A DNA stretch of 64,000 nucleotides from Dechloromonas sp. A34 (GTDB taxonomy: Bacteria; Pseudomonadota; Gammaproteobacteria; Burkholderiales; Rhodocyclaceae): the NCBI RefSeq assembly GCF_026261605.1, contig NZ_CP102486.1, positions 4,030,001-4,094,000 of the forward strand, in the 5' to 3' direction. This document shows, one piece after another, positions 56,365 through 64,000 of the stretch. The notes below the pieces were generated by a model that searched no databases, was not told the DNA's origin, and was given only the letters and a program-made list of their open reading frames with translations. A program made the translations under genes and the position numbers. Each line of letters opens with the position of its first letter. Within the stretch, counting starts at the first letter, position 1.

Positions 56365-57777
56365 TCAGTCTTCGAGGACCCAGGTGTCCTTGGTGCCGCC
56401 GCCTTGCGACGAATTGACCACCAGCGAACCTTTGGTCAGCGCGACCCGGGTCAGGCCGCCCGGCACCATATTCACGCACTTGCCCGAGGACAACACGAAG
56501 GGCCGCAGGTCGAGGTGACGCGGCGCGATGCCCTCCTCGACAAAGGTCGGGCAGTTGGACAGCGCCAGCGTCGGCTGGGCGATGTAGCCCTCCGGCTTGG
56601 CGATCAACAACTGGCGGAAATGCTCGATCTGCTCCTTGGTCGAAGCCGGACCGACCAGCATGCCATAGCCGCCGGCGCCATGCACCTCCTTGACGACCAG
56701 TTCCGGCAGGTGGGCGAGCACGTACTTGAGGTCGTCCGGCTTGCGGCACATGTAGGTCGGCACGTTGTTGAGGATCGGTTCCTCGCCGAGGTAGAAGCGG
56801 ATCATCTCCGGCACGTAGGGGTAGATCGACTTGTCGTCGGCAACGCCGGTGCCGATCGCATTGGACAGCGTCACGTTGCCGGCCTGGTAGGCTTTCAGGA
56901 TGCCCGGCACGCCAAGCGCCGAATCCTGACGGAAGGCAAGCGGATCGAGAAAATCGTCATCGATGCGGCGGTAGATGACGTCGACGCGTTGTGGCCCCTG
57001 CGTCGTCCGCATGTAGACCACCTCGTCCTTGACGAAGAGATCTCGGCCCTCGACCAGCTCGACGCCCATTTGCTGGGCGAGGAAGGTGTGTTCGAAATAG
57101 GCGCTGTTGTAGGCCCCCGGCGTCAGCACGACGACCGTCGGATCGCTGACCCCCTTCGGCGCGACGGCGCGCAGCTTCTCGAGCAGCATGTCCGGGTAAT
57201 GCTGGACCGGGGCCACTTTGTGCTTGGCAAACAATTCGGGGAAGAGCCGCATCATCATCTTGCGGTCTTCCAACATATAGGAGACGCCGGACGGCACGCG
57301 CAGGTTGTCTTCGAGCACGTAACTCTCGCCGGCACCGGCCCGCACGATATCGACGCCGGCAATGTGCGCGTAGATCTGTCCCGGCAGATCGACCCCCTGC
57401 ATCACCGCGCGATACTGGGCGTTGTTCAGCACCTGCTCGGCAGGAATCTTGCCGGCCTTGAGGATTTCCTGATCGTGGTAGACGTCGTGCAGAAACATGT
57501 TGAGCGCCGTGACGCGCTGGCGCAGGCCGTCCTGCATGGTTGTCCACTCAGCCGACGGAATGATGCGCGGCACGATGTCGAACGGGATCAGCCGCTCCTT
57601 GCCCGCCTCCTCACCATAGACGGCGAAGGTGATACCGACGCGGTGAAAGGCAAGATCGGCCTCGGCACGCTTGCGGGCGATGCGCTCGGGCGGGGTCGCC
57701 TTGAGCCATTCGTCGTAACCCTGGTAATGAGCGCGGACGCCGCCGTTGGCGTCAACCATTTCGTTATAGAAGTTCAT
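56365..57777 (-). CDS. Circularly permuted ATP-grasp protein (COG2308)
   Basis: This 470-residue protein has the COG2308 layout. GYDEWLKATPPERIARKRAE is near the start, the ATP-binding region includes VLTPGAYNSAYFEHTFLAQQ and LVEGRDLFVKDEVVYMRT, and a conserved tail ends SSQGGGTKDTWVLED. It probably ligates amino acids or peptides with ATP. It is the first gene of the three-gene Anbu operon, and its stop is 14 bases before the alpha-E start. It is a paralogue of the N-terminal part of the 4558-7092 fusion. Confidence 0.95.
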   Translation of the reverse strand: MNFYNEMVDANGGVRAHYQGYDEWLKATPPERIARKRAEADLAFHRVGITFAVYGEEAGKERLIPFDIVPRIIPSAEWTTMQDGLRQRVTALNMFLHDVYHDQEILKAGKIPAEQVLNNAQYRAVMQGVDLPGQIYAHIAGVDIVRAGAGESYVLEDNLRVPSGVSYMLEDRKMMMRLFPELFAKHKVAPVQHYPDMLLEKLRAVAPKGVSDPTVVVLTPGAYNSAYFEHTFLAQQMGVELVEGRDLFVKDEVVYMRTTQGPQRVDVIYRRIDDDFLDPLAFRQDSALGVPGILKAYQAGNVTLSNAIGTGVADDKSIYPYVPEMIRFYLGEEPILNNVPTYMCRKPDDLKYVLAHLPELVVKEVHGAGGYGMLVGPASTKEQIEHFRQLLIAKPEGYIAQPTLALSNCPTFVEEGIAPRHLDLRPFVLSSGKCVNMVPGGLTRVALTKGSLVVNSSQGGGTKDTWVLED

Positions 57778-57920
57778 GTTGGACTCGTCGCTGAGGATGC
57801 TCTCGGCACTAGTTCAGCAGCTTCCGTGCCATGGATTAAATACGCATAAAATCATCGAACTACGAAATCGTTTCAGCATGCAACGCCCCATCGCGGTGCA
57901 TGGTTATTTCAAGGTGGTGC

Positions 57921-57953
57921 AAATAAAAAACCCACCGGATCGCTCCGGTGGGT
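57921..57953 (-). terminator. Terminator after the thiolase gene
   Basis: On the minus strand ACCCACCGGA pairs with TCCGGTGGGT around a four-base loop, followed by TTTTTATT. It lies 26 bases after the thiolase stop. Confidence 0.95.
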
Positions 57954-57979
57954 TCTGTTCAGCGAATGAACCGAAGCGA

Positions 57980-59161
57980 TCAGGCGCGTTCGAAGATAAC
58001 CGCGATACCTTGACCACCACCGATACACATCGTGACCAACGCATACTTGCCGCCGATGCGTTCCAGTTCGTACAGCGCCTTGGTGGCGATGAAGGCACCG
58101 GAACAGCCAACCGGGTGGCCGAGGGCGATGGCGCCGCCGTTCGGGTTGGTCTTGGCCGGGTCGAGACCGAGCACCTTGGAAACCGACAGGGCCTGGGCCG
58201 CGAAGGCTTCGTTGGACTCGATGACGTCCATCTGGTCCAGGGTCAGGCCAGCCTTCTTCAGGGCCAGCTTGGTGGCCGGGATCGGGCCTTCGCCCATGAT
58301 ATCGTTCGGCACGCCGGCAACAGCGTAGGAAGCGATGCGGGCCATGGCCTTGTGACCGGCCTTGGCAGCGACGTCAGCAGCAGCCAGCACGAAGAAAGCA
58401 GCGCCGTCGTTGATGCCGGAAGCGTTACCGGCGGTGACGGTACCGTCCTTCTTGAAGGCCGGCTTCATCTTGGCCAGGGATTCCATCGTCGTGTTGGACT
58501 TGACGTGCTCGTCGGTGTCGAACACCACTTCACCCTTGCGGGTCTGCTTGACGATCGGGAAGATCTGCGACTTGAAGTGACCGGCAGCGATGGCAGCCGT
58601 GGCACGACGCTGGGACTCGAGGGCAAACTCGTCCTGCGCTTCACGGGTAATGCCGTGCTTGGCAGCCAGGTTTTCTGCCGTGATACCCATGTGGCCGACG
58701 CCAAACGGATCGGTCAGCACCGCAACCATGGAGTCGATGGCCTTGGTGTCACCCATGCGGGCACCGGAACGCAGTGCCGGCATCAGGTAGGCAGCCTTGG
58801 ACATAACTTCGACACCACCGCCGATACCGAAGTCGGCATCACCCAGCATCAGGTTCTGGGCGGTGGTAACGATGCCCTGCAGGCCGGAGGCGCACAGACG
58901 GCTGACCTGCATGGCGACGGAATCCATCGACAGGCCGGCCTGGATCGAGGCAACGCGGGAAACGTAAGCGTAACGGGAATCGGTCGGCATCGTGGTGCCG
59001 ACGGTAACGTAGTTGATGGCTTGGGGATCCACACCGGAGCGTGCAATCGCTTCCTTCATCACCACGCCGGCGAGTTCGGTGCTTTCAAAATCGGCCAGGG
59101 AACCACCAAAGGCACCGATCGGGGAACGAACTGCGCTCAGAACGACGACTTCTCTGCTCAT
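57980..59161 (-). CDS. bktB: Acetyl-CoA acyltransferase (BktB-like beta-ketothiolase)
   Basis: This 393-residue thiolase has acyl-carrying C90 (SRLCASGLQG), H349 (GHPVGCSGA) and C379 (CIGGGQGIA). Its sequence resembles Ralstonia BktB more than PhaA by recall (N-terminal REVVVLSAVRSPIGAFGG, C-terminal YALVTMCIGGGQGIAVIFER). It condenses acyl-CoAs for PHA synthesis or cleaves beta-ketoacyl-CoAs. The ATG at 59161 has AAGGAGA; the frame to 59233 is an extension. Codon bias suggests high expression. The gene is monocistronic with a strong terminator. The symbol is tentative. Confidence 0.93.
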   Translation of the reverse strand: MSREVVVLSAVRSPIGAFGGSLADFESTELAGVVMKEAIARSGVDPQAINYVTVGTTMPTDSRYAYVSRVASIQAGLSMDSVAMQVSRLCASGLQGIVTTAQNLMLGDADFGIGGGVEVMSKAAYLMPALRSGARMGDTKAIDSMVAVLTDPFGVGHMGITAENLAAKHGITREAQDEFALESQRRATAAIAAGHFKSQIFPIVKQTRKGEVVFDTDEHVKSNTTMESLAKMKPAFKKDGTVTAGNASGINDGAAFFVLAAADVAAKAGHKAMARIASYAVAGVPNDIMGEGPIPATKLALKKAGLTLDQMDVIESNEAFAAQALSVSKVLGLDPAKTNPNGGAIALGHPVGCSGAFIATKALYELERIGGKYALVTMCIGGGQGIAVIFERA

Positions 59162-59184
59162 AAACATCTCCTTGTAAGAATCAT

Positions 59185-60108
59185 TCAGCCCACCTGACTG
59201 GCGAGCCCCAACAAAAACAGCAACAACATCCACAGTACGGTAGCGCGCCAGACAAGGCCGACCGCACTCTGCATGAAATCAACGTCTGGCGGATCGCCCA
59301 GGCCCAGTTCTGCCCGATCCGAAACCTCCCCGCCATCGACGAGCGGCCGGCCCAACTGCACGCCCAGCGCACCTGCCCCGCTGGACAGCACAATGCCTAG
59401 ATCGCGATCCGGCCATTGCGCCGGCTGGGTCCGCCAGCAATAGACCGCATCCTCGAAATCGCCGACGATGGCAAAGGCTGACGCCGTCACCCGCAGGGGT
59501 AGCCAATCGATGATACCGAAAACCTTCCTTGAGAATACCGGAAATTGATTTGGCAGCGCAGCATCGCCGGCGTTCCATCGATCACGAACGATGGCCGAAA
59601 TCCGGTAAAGCAGTGCGCCGCAAGGCCCGGGCAACAGGATGAACCACAGGAGCACGGCAAAAACATGGCGATGCGAAGCCGCCAGCGCCCCCTCTATGGA
59701 GAGGCGGGCAATGTCTTCCGAACCCAAATCGTAGGTCGACCGCCCCTGCCATTCGGCGAGCAACTGCCGCGCCCGCTCCAGGTCGCCCAGGCGCAGGGCC
59801 AGTTGAATCTCGGTGTAATGGTGGCTGAACTGCCGGAAGCCCATGGTCAGATAGAGGACGCCAACATTCAGCACCCAGGCCAGAATCGGGCTCAGGGCAT
59901 AAAGCCCCGCGTAGATCGCACCCAGAACCAGCACCGGCCCGAGCACAGCGATGCACCAAGCGATCACCCCATGGCGCCAGGCGCCGGCGTTGAAGCTCGA
60001 TTCGATGAAATCCGCCCAGGCACCCAGCGGTTCCGCTATGGCACGACGGTAATTGAGGGGTTGCAGCTGCTCGATGAGGAAAACAGCAATCAGCGAGAGA
60101 AGACTCAT
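59185..60108 (-). CDS. CobD/CbiB-like membrane protein
   Basis: This 307-residue integral membrane protein has four or five TM helices (SLLSLIAVFLIEQLQPL, then GVIAWCIAVLGPVLVLGAIY). The cytoplasmic loop includes QFSHHYTEIQLALRLGDLERAR, and DAVYCWRTQPAQW with WPDRDLG later. It matches the CobD/CbiB family used in cobamide aminopropanol attachment and also found as a stand-alone AmpE-like protein. With no other cobalamin gene nearby, its role is uncertain. Confidence 0.85.
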   Translation of the reverse strand: MSLLSLIAVFLIEQLQPLNYRRAIAEPLGAWADFIESSFNAGAWRHGVIAWCIAVLGPVLVLGAIYAGLYALSPILAWVLNVGVLYLTMGFRQFSHHYTEIQLALRLGDLERARQLLAEWQGRSTYDLGSEDIARLSIEGALAASHRHVFAVLLWFILLPGPCGALLYRISAIVRDRWNAGDAALPNQFPVFSRKVFGIIDWLPLRVTASAFAIVGDFEDAVYCWRTQPAQWPDRDLGIVLSSGAGALGVQLGRPLVDGGEVSDRAELGLGDPPDVDFMQSAVGLVWRATVLWMLLLFLLGLASQVG

Positions 60109-60172
60109 GTGGGGCCGTGAATTGCCGTAGTCGGCTTATATATTTGTACTAAAGTGCCACGATACCACAAGC

Positions 60173-60766
60173 TCAAGCAGCATGGAGGCCCAGGCGTTCG
60201 GTCAGGGAACGGATCATGCCGGCAGTCGCGCCCCAGATGAAATAGTCGCCGTAAGGCATGGCGAAATACTGGCGCAACGCCCCCCGGTAATGGATGGAAT
60301 GTTGCTGGTGATTGGCTGGATCGAGCAGGAACGCCAGGGGCACTTCGAAAACCTCCGCCACCTCGAAGGGGTCCGGCTGGATATCAAAGGGTGGCAGCAC
60401 CAGAGCGACCACCGGGGTTACACGAAAGCCCGTGCCGGTCCTGTATTCCGGCAAAAAGCCAAGGACTTCAATGCGCTCGCGCGACAAGCCGATTTCTTCC
60501 TCGGTTTCACGCAGCGCGGTGTGGATTGGCGACAAGTCCTCAGCCTCGACCCGCCCGCCGGGAAAGCTGATCTGCCCCGCATGATCGCGCAAATGCGCCG
60601 TCCGCTGAGTCAAGAGCACCGTCTGCTTGTCGTCGCGCAGGACTATCGGAAAAAGTACCGCGGCCGGTGTCAGGGTCAGCTGTTCGGCACCGTCTTCCTC
60701 GACAAAATGAGCGGCCAGCGGCTCCGTTAACAAGCTGGCTTTCAGGCGCTCCAGATCAAACGTCAT
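60173..60766 (-). CDS. nudL: CoA pyrophosphatase, NUDIX family (NudL-like)
   Basis: This 197-residue NUDIX hydrolase has the UPF0035/NudL signature LLTQRTAHLRDHAGQISFPG directly before the NUDIX box (GGRVEAEDLSPIHTALRETEEEIGL). It cleaves CoA and its derivatives to 3',5'-ADP and phosphopantetheine. Its start overlaps the stop of the small gene at 60763 by four bases, so they are co-transcribed. Confidence 0.92.
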   Translation of the reverse strand: MTFDLERLKASLLTEPLAAHFVEEDGAEQLTLTPAAVLFPIVLRDDKQTVLLTQRTAHLRDHAGQISFPGGRVEAEDLSPIHTALRETEEEIGLSRERIEVLGFLPEYRTGTGFRVTPVVALVLPPFDIQPDPFEVAEVFEVPLAFLLDPANHQQHSIHYRGALRQYFAMPYGDYFIWGATAGMIRSLTERLGLHAA

Positions 60767-61020
60767 GCGCTGGCGGAGTCTTCCTCGATCTCTGCATTGA
60801 CCGCAGCCAAGGCATCCTGCAAGGTCTCTTCGGAAAGACCATTGATCGAGGTCGCCACCATATCGGCAGCCTCGACCGCCCCGACCGGCAGGCGCTTGCT
60901 ATCCAGGCTGGCAATCAGCACGGTGGCAGCGCCCGCGACACGCAGAATCGCCTGGCGCTCGTTCATCAGCATTTCAAGTTCACGGCGCAACAGCGCAATT
61001 TCTTCGTCTCGTTGGGGCAT
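60763..61020 (-). CDS. Small coiled-coil hypothetical protein
   Basis: This 85-residue, mostly helical protein (EEIALLRRELEMLMNERQAI is a probable coiled coil) ends in an acidic stretch, EEDSA. An AGGAGA site lies eight bases before the ATG. It overlaps nudL (ATGA) and follows the retropepsin-like gene by ten bases. No family is recognised. Confidence 0.75.
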   Translation of the reverse strand: MPQRDEEIALLRRELEMLMNERQAILRVAGAATVLIASLDSKRLPVGAVEAADMVATSINGLSEETLQDALAAVNAEIEEDSASA

Positions 61021-61030
61021 TCTCTATCTC

Positions 61031-61696
61031 CTAGAATCGCTTTTTAAGTGTCATGGTACTCCCGTCGCGCTGCATTTCCATCCGATTGAGGAAACTCATG
61101 CCCAGCAGAGCGATGGGCATTTCGTTCTGATGGATCAGCGCATCGACGTTGTGCAGGGTCACATCGCCGACCCGTACGGTATCGAGCAGGACCTTGCTGA
61201 CCACGGTCTGCCCGTTGGCAGTCTGGGTCATGCCTTTCTGCCCCCGGTTGAAATCCAGCCCGATTCGCCGTGCATCACTCGCCCCCAGGGAAATCATCGT
61301 CGCCCCGGTGTCAACCAGAAAGCGAACCGAGGTGCCGTTGATATTGCCCGTCGTATAGAAGTGCCCTTGCACATCGGCCGTCATCGTGATCTTGCCGGAA
61401 CCATCGCCGGGATTGGCCGCCCCGATCGCATGCTGCCCGACGCGCAAGGGGCGTTTCTTACCACCAATTTCGATGATCGCCTGATCGCCCTGAATCGAGA
61501 TCAGTTTCACGCCATCCAGCGACTCACCGATACGCACCGCCTGTGGTTCGGCACCATTGACCATCAGCATGGCCTTGCTGCCCATGACTCCGGCCAGACC
61601 GACATCCAGGGCAAGCGCCGCCCCCGAAAACAGGCTCAGCGCCATGACGAGCGGCGTAAAATAAGCACTCACTTTTCGGGTCGTTGTCATTGCCAT
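61031..61696 (-). CDS. Retropepsin-like aspartic protease (TIGR02281 type)
   Basis: This 221-residue exported or membrane-anchored protein has a hydrophobic N-terminus (about 12-30, LVMALSLFSGAALALD) and an aspartyl-protease domain with catalytic D129-T130-G131 (FLVDTGATMISL). The closing segment is ALLGMSFLNRMEM. Such single-domain bacterial proteases act as dimers; the substrate is unknown. The ATG at 61696 has AGG at good spacing, and an ATG two codons on (61690) is possible. At 61696 its start codon overlaps the divergent gene's ATG. Confidence 0.88.
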   Translation of the reverse strand: MAMTTTRKVSAYFTPLVMALSLFSGAALALDVGLAGVMGSKAMLMVNGAEPQAVRIGESLDGVKLISIQGDQAIIEIGGKKRPLRVGQHAIGAANPGDGSGKITMTADVQGHFYTTGNINGTSVRFLVDTGATMISLGASDARRIGLDFNRGQKGMTQTANGQTVVSKVLLDTVRVGDVTLHNVDALIHQNEMPIALLGMSFLNRMEMQRDGSTMTLKKRF

Positions 61697-62408
61697 GCAA
61701 CCTGTCGCCATCTTTCGCCACTCCCCTACTGAAGGTCCGGGTTATTTTGCCATATTCCTTGAGCAGCAAGGGATTCCGTGGCGACTGATCGCCCTCGATG
61801 AAGGCGAAACGGTGCCTGCCTCGACCAGTAATTTTTCCGGATTGTGCTTCATGGGCGGCCCGATGAGCGTCAATGATCCGCTGCCATGGATCGAACCCGT
61901 CTGCGCCCTGATTCGCGATGCGGCAGCGCGGAATGTCCCGGTCATCGGCCATTGCCTCGGCGGGCAACTGATGAGTAAAGCCCTGGGCGGCGAAGTCACA
62001 AGAAACCCGGTCAAGGAAATCGGCTGGAGCGAGGCCGGTGGCGAGGACCACGCAATTGCCCGCCATTGGCTGGGCAACTATGCCGGCAAGCTCGGCACCA
62101 TTTTCCAGTGGCACGGCGAGACCTTCAGCATCCCGCCAGGCGCCACCCGGCTGCTCGCCAACCGACACTGTGCCAACCAGATGTTCGCCCTCGGCCCCCA
62201 CCTCGGCATGCAATGCCATGTCGAAATGACGCCCGAAATGATCGCCACTTGGTGCGACCAATGGGCCGACGAGGCCATCGCCGTGACCGACCAGCCCAGC
62301 GTGCAGACCCCGGAAGCGATGCAGCAGGAGATCGCCCAACGCCTGCCGGCAATGCGCCAGCTATCGGAACAACTTTACTCGGTGTGGATCAAGGGCTTGG
62401 CACACTGA
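61695..62408 (+). CDS. Class I glutamine amidotransferase-like protein
   Basis: This 237-residue GATase1 domain protein has the nucleophile Cys in VIGHCLGGQL and FMGGPMSVND as the oxyanion-strand motif. The HVEM segment (QCHVEMTPEM) holds the catalytic His/Glu pair. Stand-alone relatives are annotated as GMP-synthase-like, but the ammonia acceptor is unknown. The N-terminus MQPVAIFRHSPTEGPGYF fits homologues, so the start at 61695 is credible despite no evident ribosome site. It is divergent from the retropepsin-like gene with no spacer. Confidence 0.9.
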   Translation: MQPVAIFRHSPTEGPGYFAIFLEQQGIPWRLIALDEGETVPASTSNFSGLCFMGGPMSVNDPLPWIEPVCALIRDAAARNVPVIGHCLGGQLMSKALGGEVTRNPVKEIGWSEAGGEDHAIARHWLGNYAGKLGTIFQWHGETFSIPPGATRLLANRHCANQMFALGPHLGMQCHVEMTPEMIATWCDQWADEAIAVTDQPSVQTPEAMQQEIAQRLPAMRQLSEQLYSVWIKGLAH

Positions 62409-62428
62409 TTGGCGACGCATGAAAACAA

Positions 62429-62453
62429 AACGGGCAGTCCACGACTGCCCGTT
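62429..62453. terminator. Bidirectional terminator between amidotransferase and yajQ
   Basis: ACGGGCAGT and ACTGCCCGT (9 bp) enclose CCACG. On the minus strand it is followed by TTTGTTTTC, which suits yajQ termination. The plus side has a weaker U-tract. Confidence 0.85.
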
Positions 62454-62476
62454 GATTTGCCCCTGACGCGCCCCGA

Positions 62477-62971
62477 CTAGTCGCGGAAGTTGCCGTACTT
62501 GATCGGGAAATCGGTAATCGACTTCGTGATCAGCGCAATACAGCCCTGCAGGTCATCGCGCTTGGCGCCCTGGACGCGCACGGTATCGCCCTGGATTGAG
62601 GCTTGAACCTTCAGCTTGCCATCCTTGACCAACTTGACAATTTTCTTGGCCAGATCGCTGTCGATGCCGTCCTTGATCTTCATTTCCTGCTTGACCTTGT
62701 TACCGGAAACGCTGACCACCTTCTGGTGATCCAGGCGCTTGACGCTTTCCTTCTCCTTCTTTTCCATGGCTGGGAAAAGCAGGTCCTTGATCTGGTCAAG
62801 CTGGAAGTCGGAGTCACCCCACAGGGTGATGACCTTGTCCTTCTCGTTCAGTTCGACCTTGGCGGTGGTGCCCTTGAAGTCGTAACGGTTGTCGATCTGG
62901 CGCGAGGTCACATCGATGGCGTTCTTCAACGCCACCATGTCCGCTTCTGAGGTGAAGTCAAAGCTCGGCAT
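62477..62971 (-). CDS. yajQ: YajQ-family nucleotide-binding protein
   Basis: This 164-residue UPF0234 protein has the hallmark start MPSFDFTSEADMVALKNAID, followed by NRYDFKGTTAKVELNEKD. The C-terminal half repeats the fold (KLKVQASIQGDTVRVQGAKR). Family members bind c-di-GMP or nucleic acids. It is the last gene of argG-DUF2788-ppnP-yajQ, five bases after ppnP. The c-di-GMP link could connect it to the GGDEF protein at 21000. Confidence 0.95.
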   Translation of the reverse strand: MPSFDFTSEADMVALKNAIDVTSRQIDNRYDFKGTTAKVELNEKDKVITLWGDSDFQLDQIKDLLFPAMEKKEKESVKRLDHQKVVSVSGNKVKQEMKIKDGIDSDLAKKIVKLVKDGKLKVQASIQGDTVRVQGAKRDDLQGCIALITKSITDFPIKYGNFRD

Positions 62972-62976
62972 GGCGC

Positions 62977-63294
62977 TTACCCGAAGTGGCAGACGTAGTG
63001 ATAGGCATCGCCCTCGGCGACCGAAATCTCGAATGAGGAATTGCCCGGCACGTTGAAGGACTGGCCTTCACCGTAGGTGGTCCATTCCGACTCGCCCTTG
63101 AGCTTGACGCGGCAGGAGCCGCCGACGCCTTCCATGATTTCCGGCGCGCCGGTATTGAAGGTCAGCGCGGACGGCATGATCACGCCTACGGTCTTCTTCG
63201 TGCCATCGGCCAGCACCACGGTGTGGCTGACGCACTTGCCATCGAAATAAACATTGGCCTTCTTGACCACGGAAACATTGTCGTACTGCGACAT
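62977..63294 (-). CDS. ppnP: Pyrimidine/purine nucleoside phosphorylase PpnP
   Basis: This 105-residue cupin-fold protein (formerly UPF0345/DUF1255) has [20 protein letters not shown] and KKTVGVIMP, then the [14 protein letters not shown] core. It phosphorolyses nucleosides to base and ribose-1-phosphate. It lies directly after the DUF2788 gene with no gap. Confidence 0.93.
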   Translation of the reverse strand: MSQYDNVSVVKKANVYFDGKCVSHTVVLADGTKKTVGVIMPSALTFNTGAPEIMEGVGGSCRVKLKGESEWTTYGEGQSFNVPGNSSFEISVAEGDAYHYVCHFG

Positions 63295-63519
63295 TTAGAT
63301 ACCCCAGATTTTCTGAATGACTGATTTGGCGATAAAGCCGACCATGCCGAAAGCCAGCACGAAGAAGAGCACGAAAGTGCCCGTCTTGCCGGCTTTCGAC
63401 TTCCAGGCGATCTCGCCGATGATGAAAAGCATGAACAGTATGAAAAACCCCACCCCCCAGGTCGCACCGAAATCTGCCAGTTGCTCCTCGGTAAAACCGA
63501 ACAGGGTGTTGCCTTCCAT
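63295..63519 (-). CDS. DUF2788 small membrane protein
   Basis: This 74-residue protein has two TM helices (WGVGFFILFMLFIIGEIAW and FVLFFVLAFGMVGFIAKSVI) joined by a short KSKAGKTGT loop. It fits the DUF2788 family. Function is unknown. It lies three bases after argG and zero bases before ppnP, so it is in the argG operon. Confidence 0.85.
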   Translation of the reverse strand: MEGNTLFGFTEEQLADFGATWGVGFFILFMLFIIGEIAWKSKAGKTGTFVLFFVLAFGMVGFIAKSVIQKIWGI

Positions 63520-63522
63520 CGC

Positions 63523-64000
63523 TTAGGCCTTACCGTTCTTGGCGCGCAAGTTGGCAGCGATGCGCAGACGCAGGGCGTTGAGCTTGATAAAGCCGGCCGC
63601 GTCCTTCTGGTCGTAGGCACCGGCATCGTCCTCGAAAGTGGCGATGGTCGGGTCGAACAGCGAATCAGTTTTGGAATCGCGACCGACGACGATGACATTG
63701 CCCTTGTAGAGCTTGACGCGAACAACACCGTTGACCACGCTCTGCGTGTGGTCGATCAGCGTCTGCAACGCGATACGCTCCGGACTCCACCAGTAACCGT
63801 TGTACACCAGGCTGGCGTAGCGCGGCATCAGGTCGTCCTTGAGGTGGGCGACTTCGCGGTCGAGGCAGACGGATTCGATGGCGCGATGGGCGCGGAGCAT
63901 GATGGTGCCACCTGGGGTTTCATAGCAGCCGCGCGACTTCATGCCGACATAGCGGTTCTCGACCAGATCGAGGCGGCCGATACCGTGCTGACCACCCAGC
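63523..64000 (-). CDS. argG: Argininosuccinate synthase, C-terminal part
   Basis: The gene runs off the right edge. The visible part contains [19 protein letters not shown] and [19 protein letters not shown], which bind the nucleotide and aspartate/citrulline in Arg[20 protein letters not shown] and a [14 protein letters not shown] strand follow. It condenses citrulline and aspartate in arginine synthesis. ArgG also produces a nitrogen-rich intermediate close to urea metabolism, but no functional link is claimed. An ATG at 63942 is internal and was not used. Confidence 0.96.
   Translation of the reverse strand, partial: LGGQHGIGRLDLVENRYVGMKSRGCYETPGGTIMLRAHRAIESVCLDREVAHLKDDLMPRYASLVYNGYWWSPERIALQTLIDHTQSVVNGVVRVKLYKGNVIVVGRDSKTDSLFDPTIATFEDDAGAYDQKDAAGFIKLNALRLRIAANLRAKNGKA

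Noticed and set aside
60150..60190. Fourth copy of the 31-bp palindrome (GATACCACAAGCTCAAGC)
   Set aside because: Only the left half is similar; the TGGCACTAG right end and the dyad are missing.

Overview
The window is GC-rich, densely packed bacterial DNA. It suggests a PHA-storing betaproteobacterium of the Rhodocyclales (Dechloromonas/Azonexus type). The reasons are three phasins plus a BktB-like thiolase, a complete urea-transporter (urtABCDE) and urease (ureDABCEFG) set, a bacteriohemerythrin, an alternative oxidase, and many PAS, hybrid-kinase and GGDEF signalling proteins. The placement is inferred from gene content and remembered protein similarity, not from a search. I saw no tRNA, rRNA, CRISPR array or intact insertion sequence.

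Layout. 1-2232: the tail of a hybrid histidine kinase and a receiver/ATPase protein. 2364-10511 (minus): a tightly joined operon of a DUF2126/transglutaminase protein, an ATP-grasp/alpha-E fusion, a transglutaminase and a flavoprotein. 10780-19267 (plus): a sensory locus with a receiver-like mini-ORF, a 1326-residue hybrid kinase, a kinase built on an NCS1-permease-like domain, and a LuxR-type regulator. 19296-23220: J-domain protein, alternative oxidase, diguanylate cyclase, phasin. 23261-29095: ovothiol synthase OvoA, GST, DUF2917 protein, LysR regulator, a frameshifted gene, small ORFs, a second phasin. 29276-33032 (minus): a six-PAS kinase with its NarL-type regulator. 33195-35817 (minus): ada-alkB-alkA alkylation repair. 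35996-47265: urea ABC transporter genes, split by a beta-propeller-like protein, a phasin, trmA and a hemerythrin, with a roughly 560-bp imperfect palindrome between urtD and urtE. 47302-48596: queF and a small STAS-like protein. 48861-54138: urease operon with an embedded tautomerase. 54352-57777: a small gene, then an Anbu/alpha-E/ATP-grasp operon. 57980-64000: thiolase, CobD-like protein, CoA pyrophosphatase, retropepsin-like protein, an amidotransferase, and argG-DUF2788-ppnP-yajQ.

How the parts fit. Urea is imported by Urt and hydrolysed by urease. urtA and urtB have closely matching upstream blocks, which could keep the split transporter co-regulated. The phasins and thiolase point to PHA granules, and one phasin promoter carries a perfect FNR/Anr-type box. 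Two separate ATP-grasp/alpha-E systems, one with transglutaminases and one with the proteasome-like Anbu, are the most unusual biochemical content. Most of the regulatory capacity lies in multi-domain kinases whose signals are unknown.
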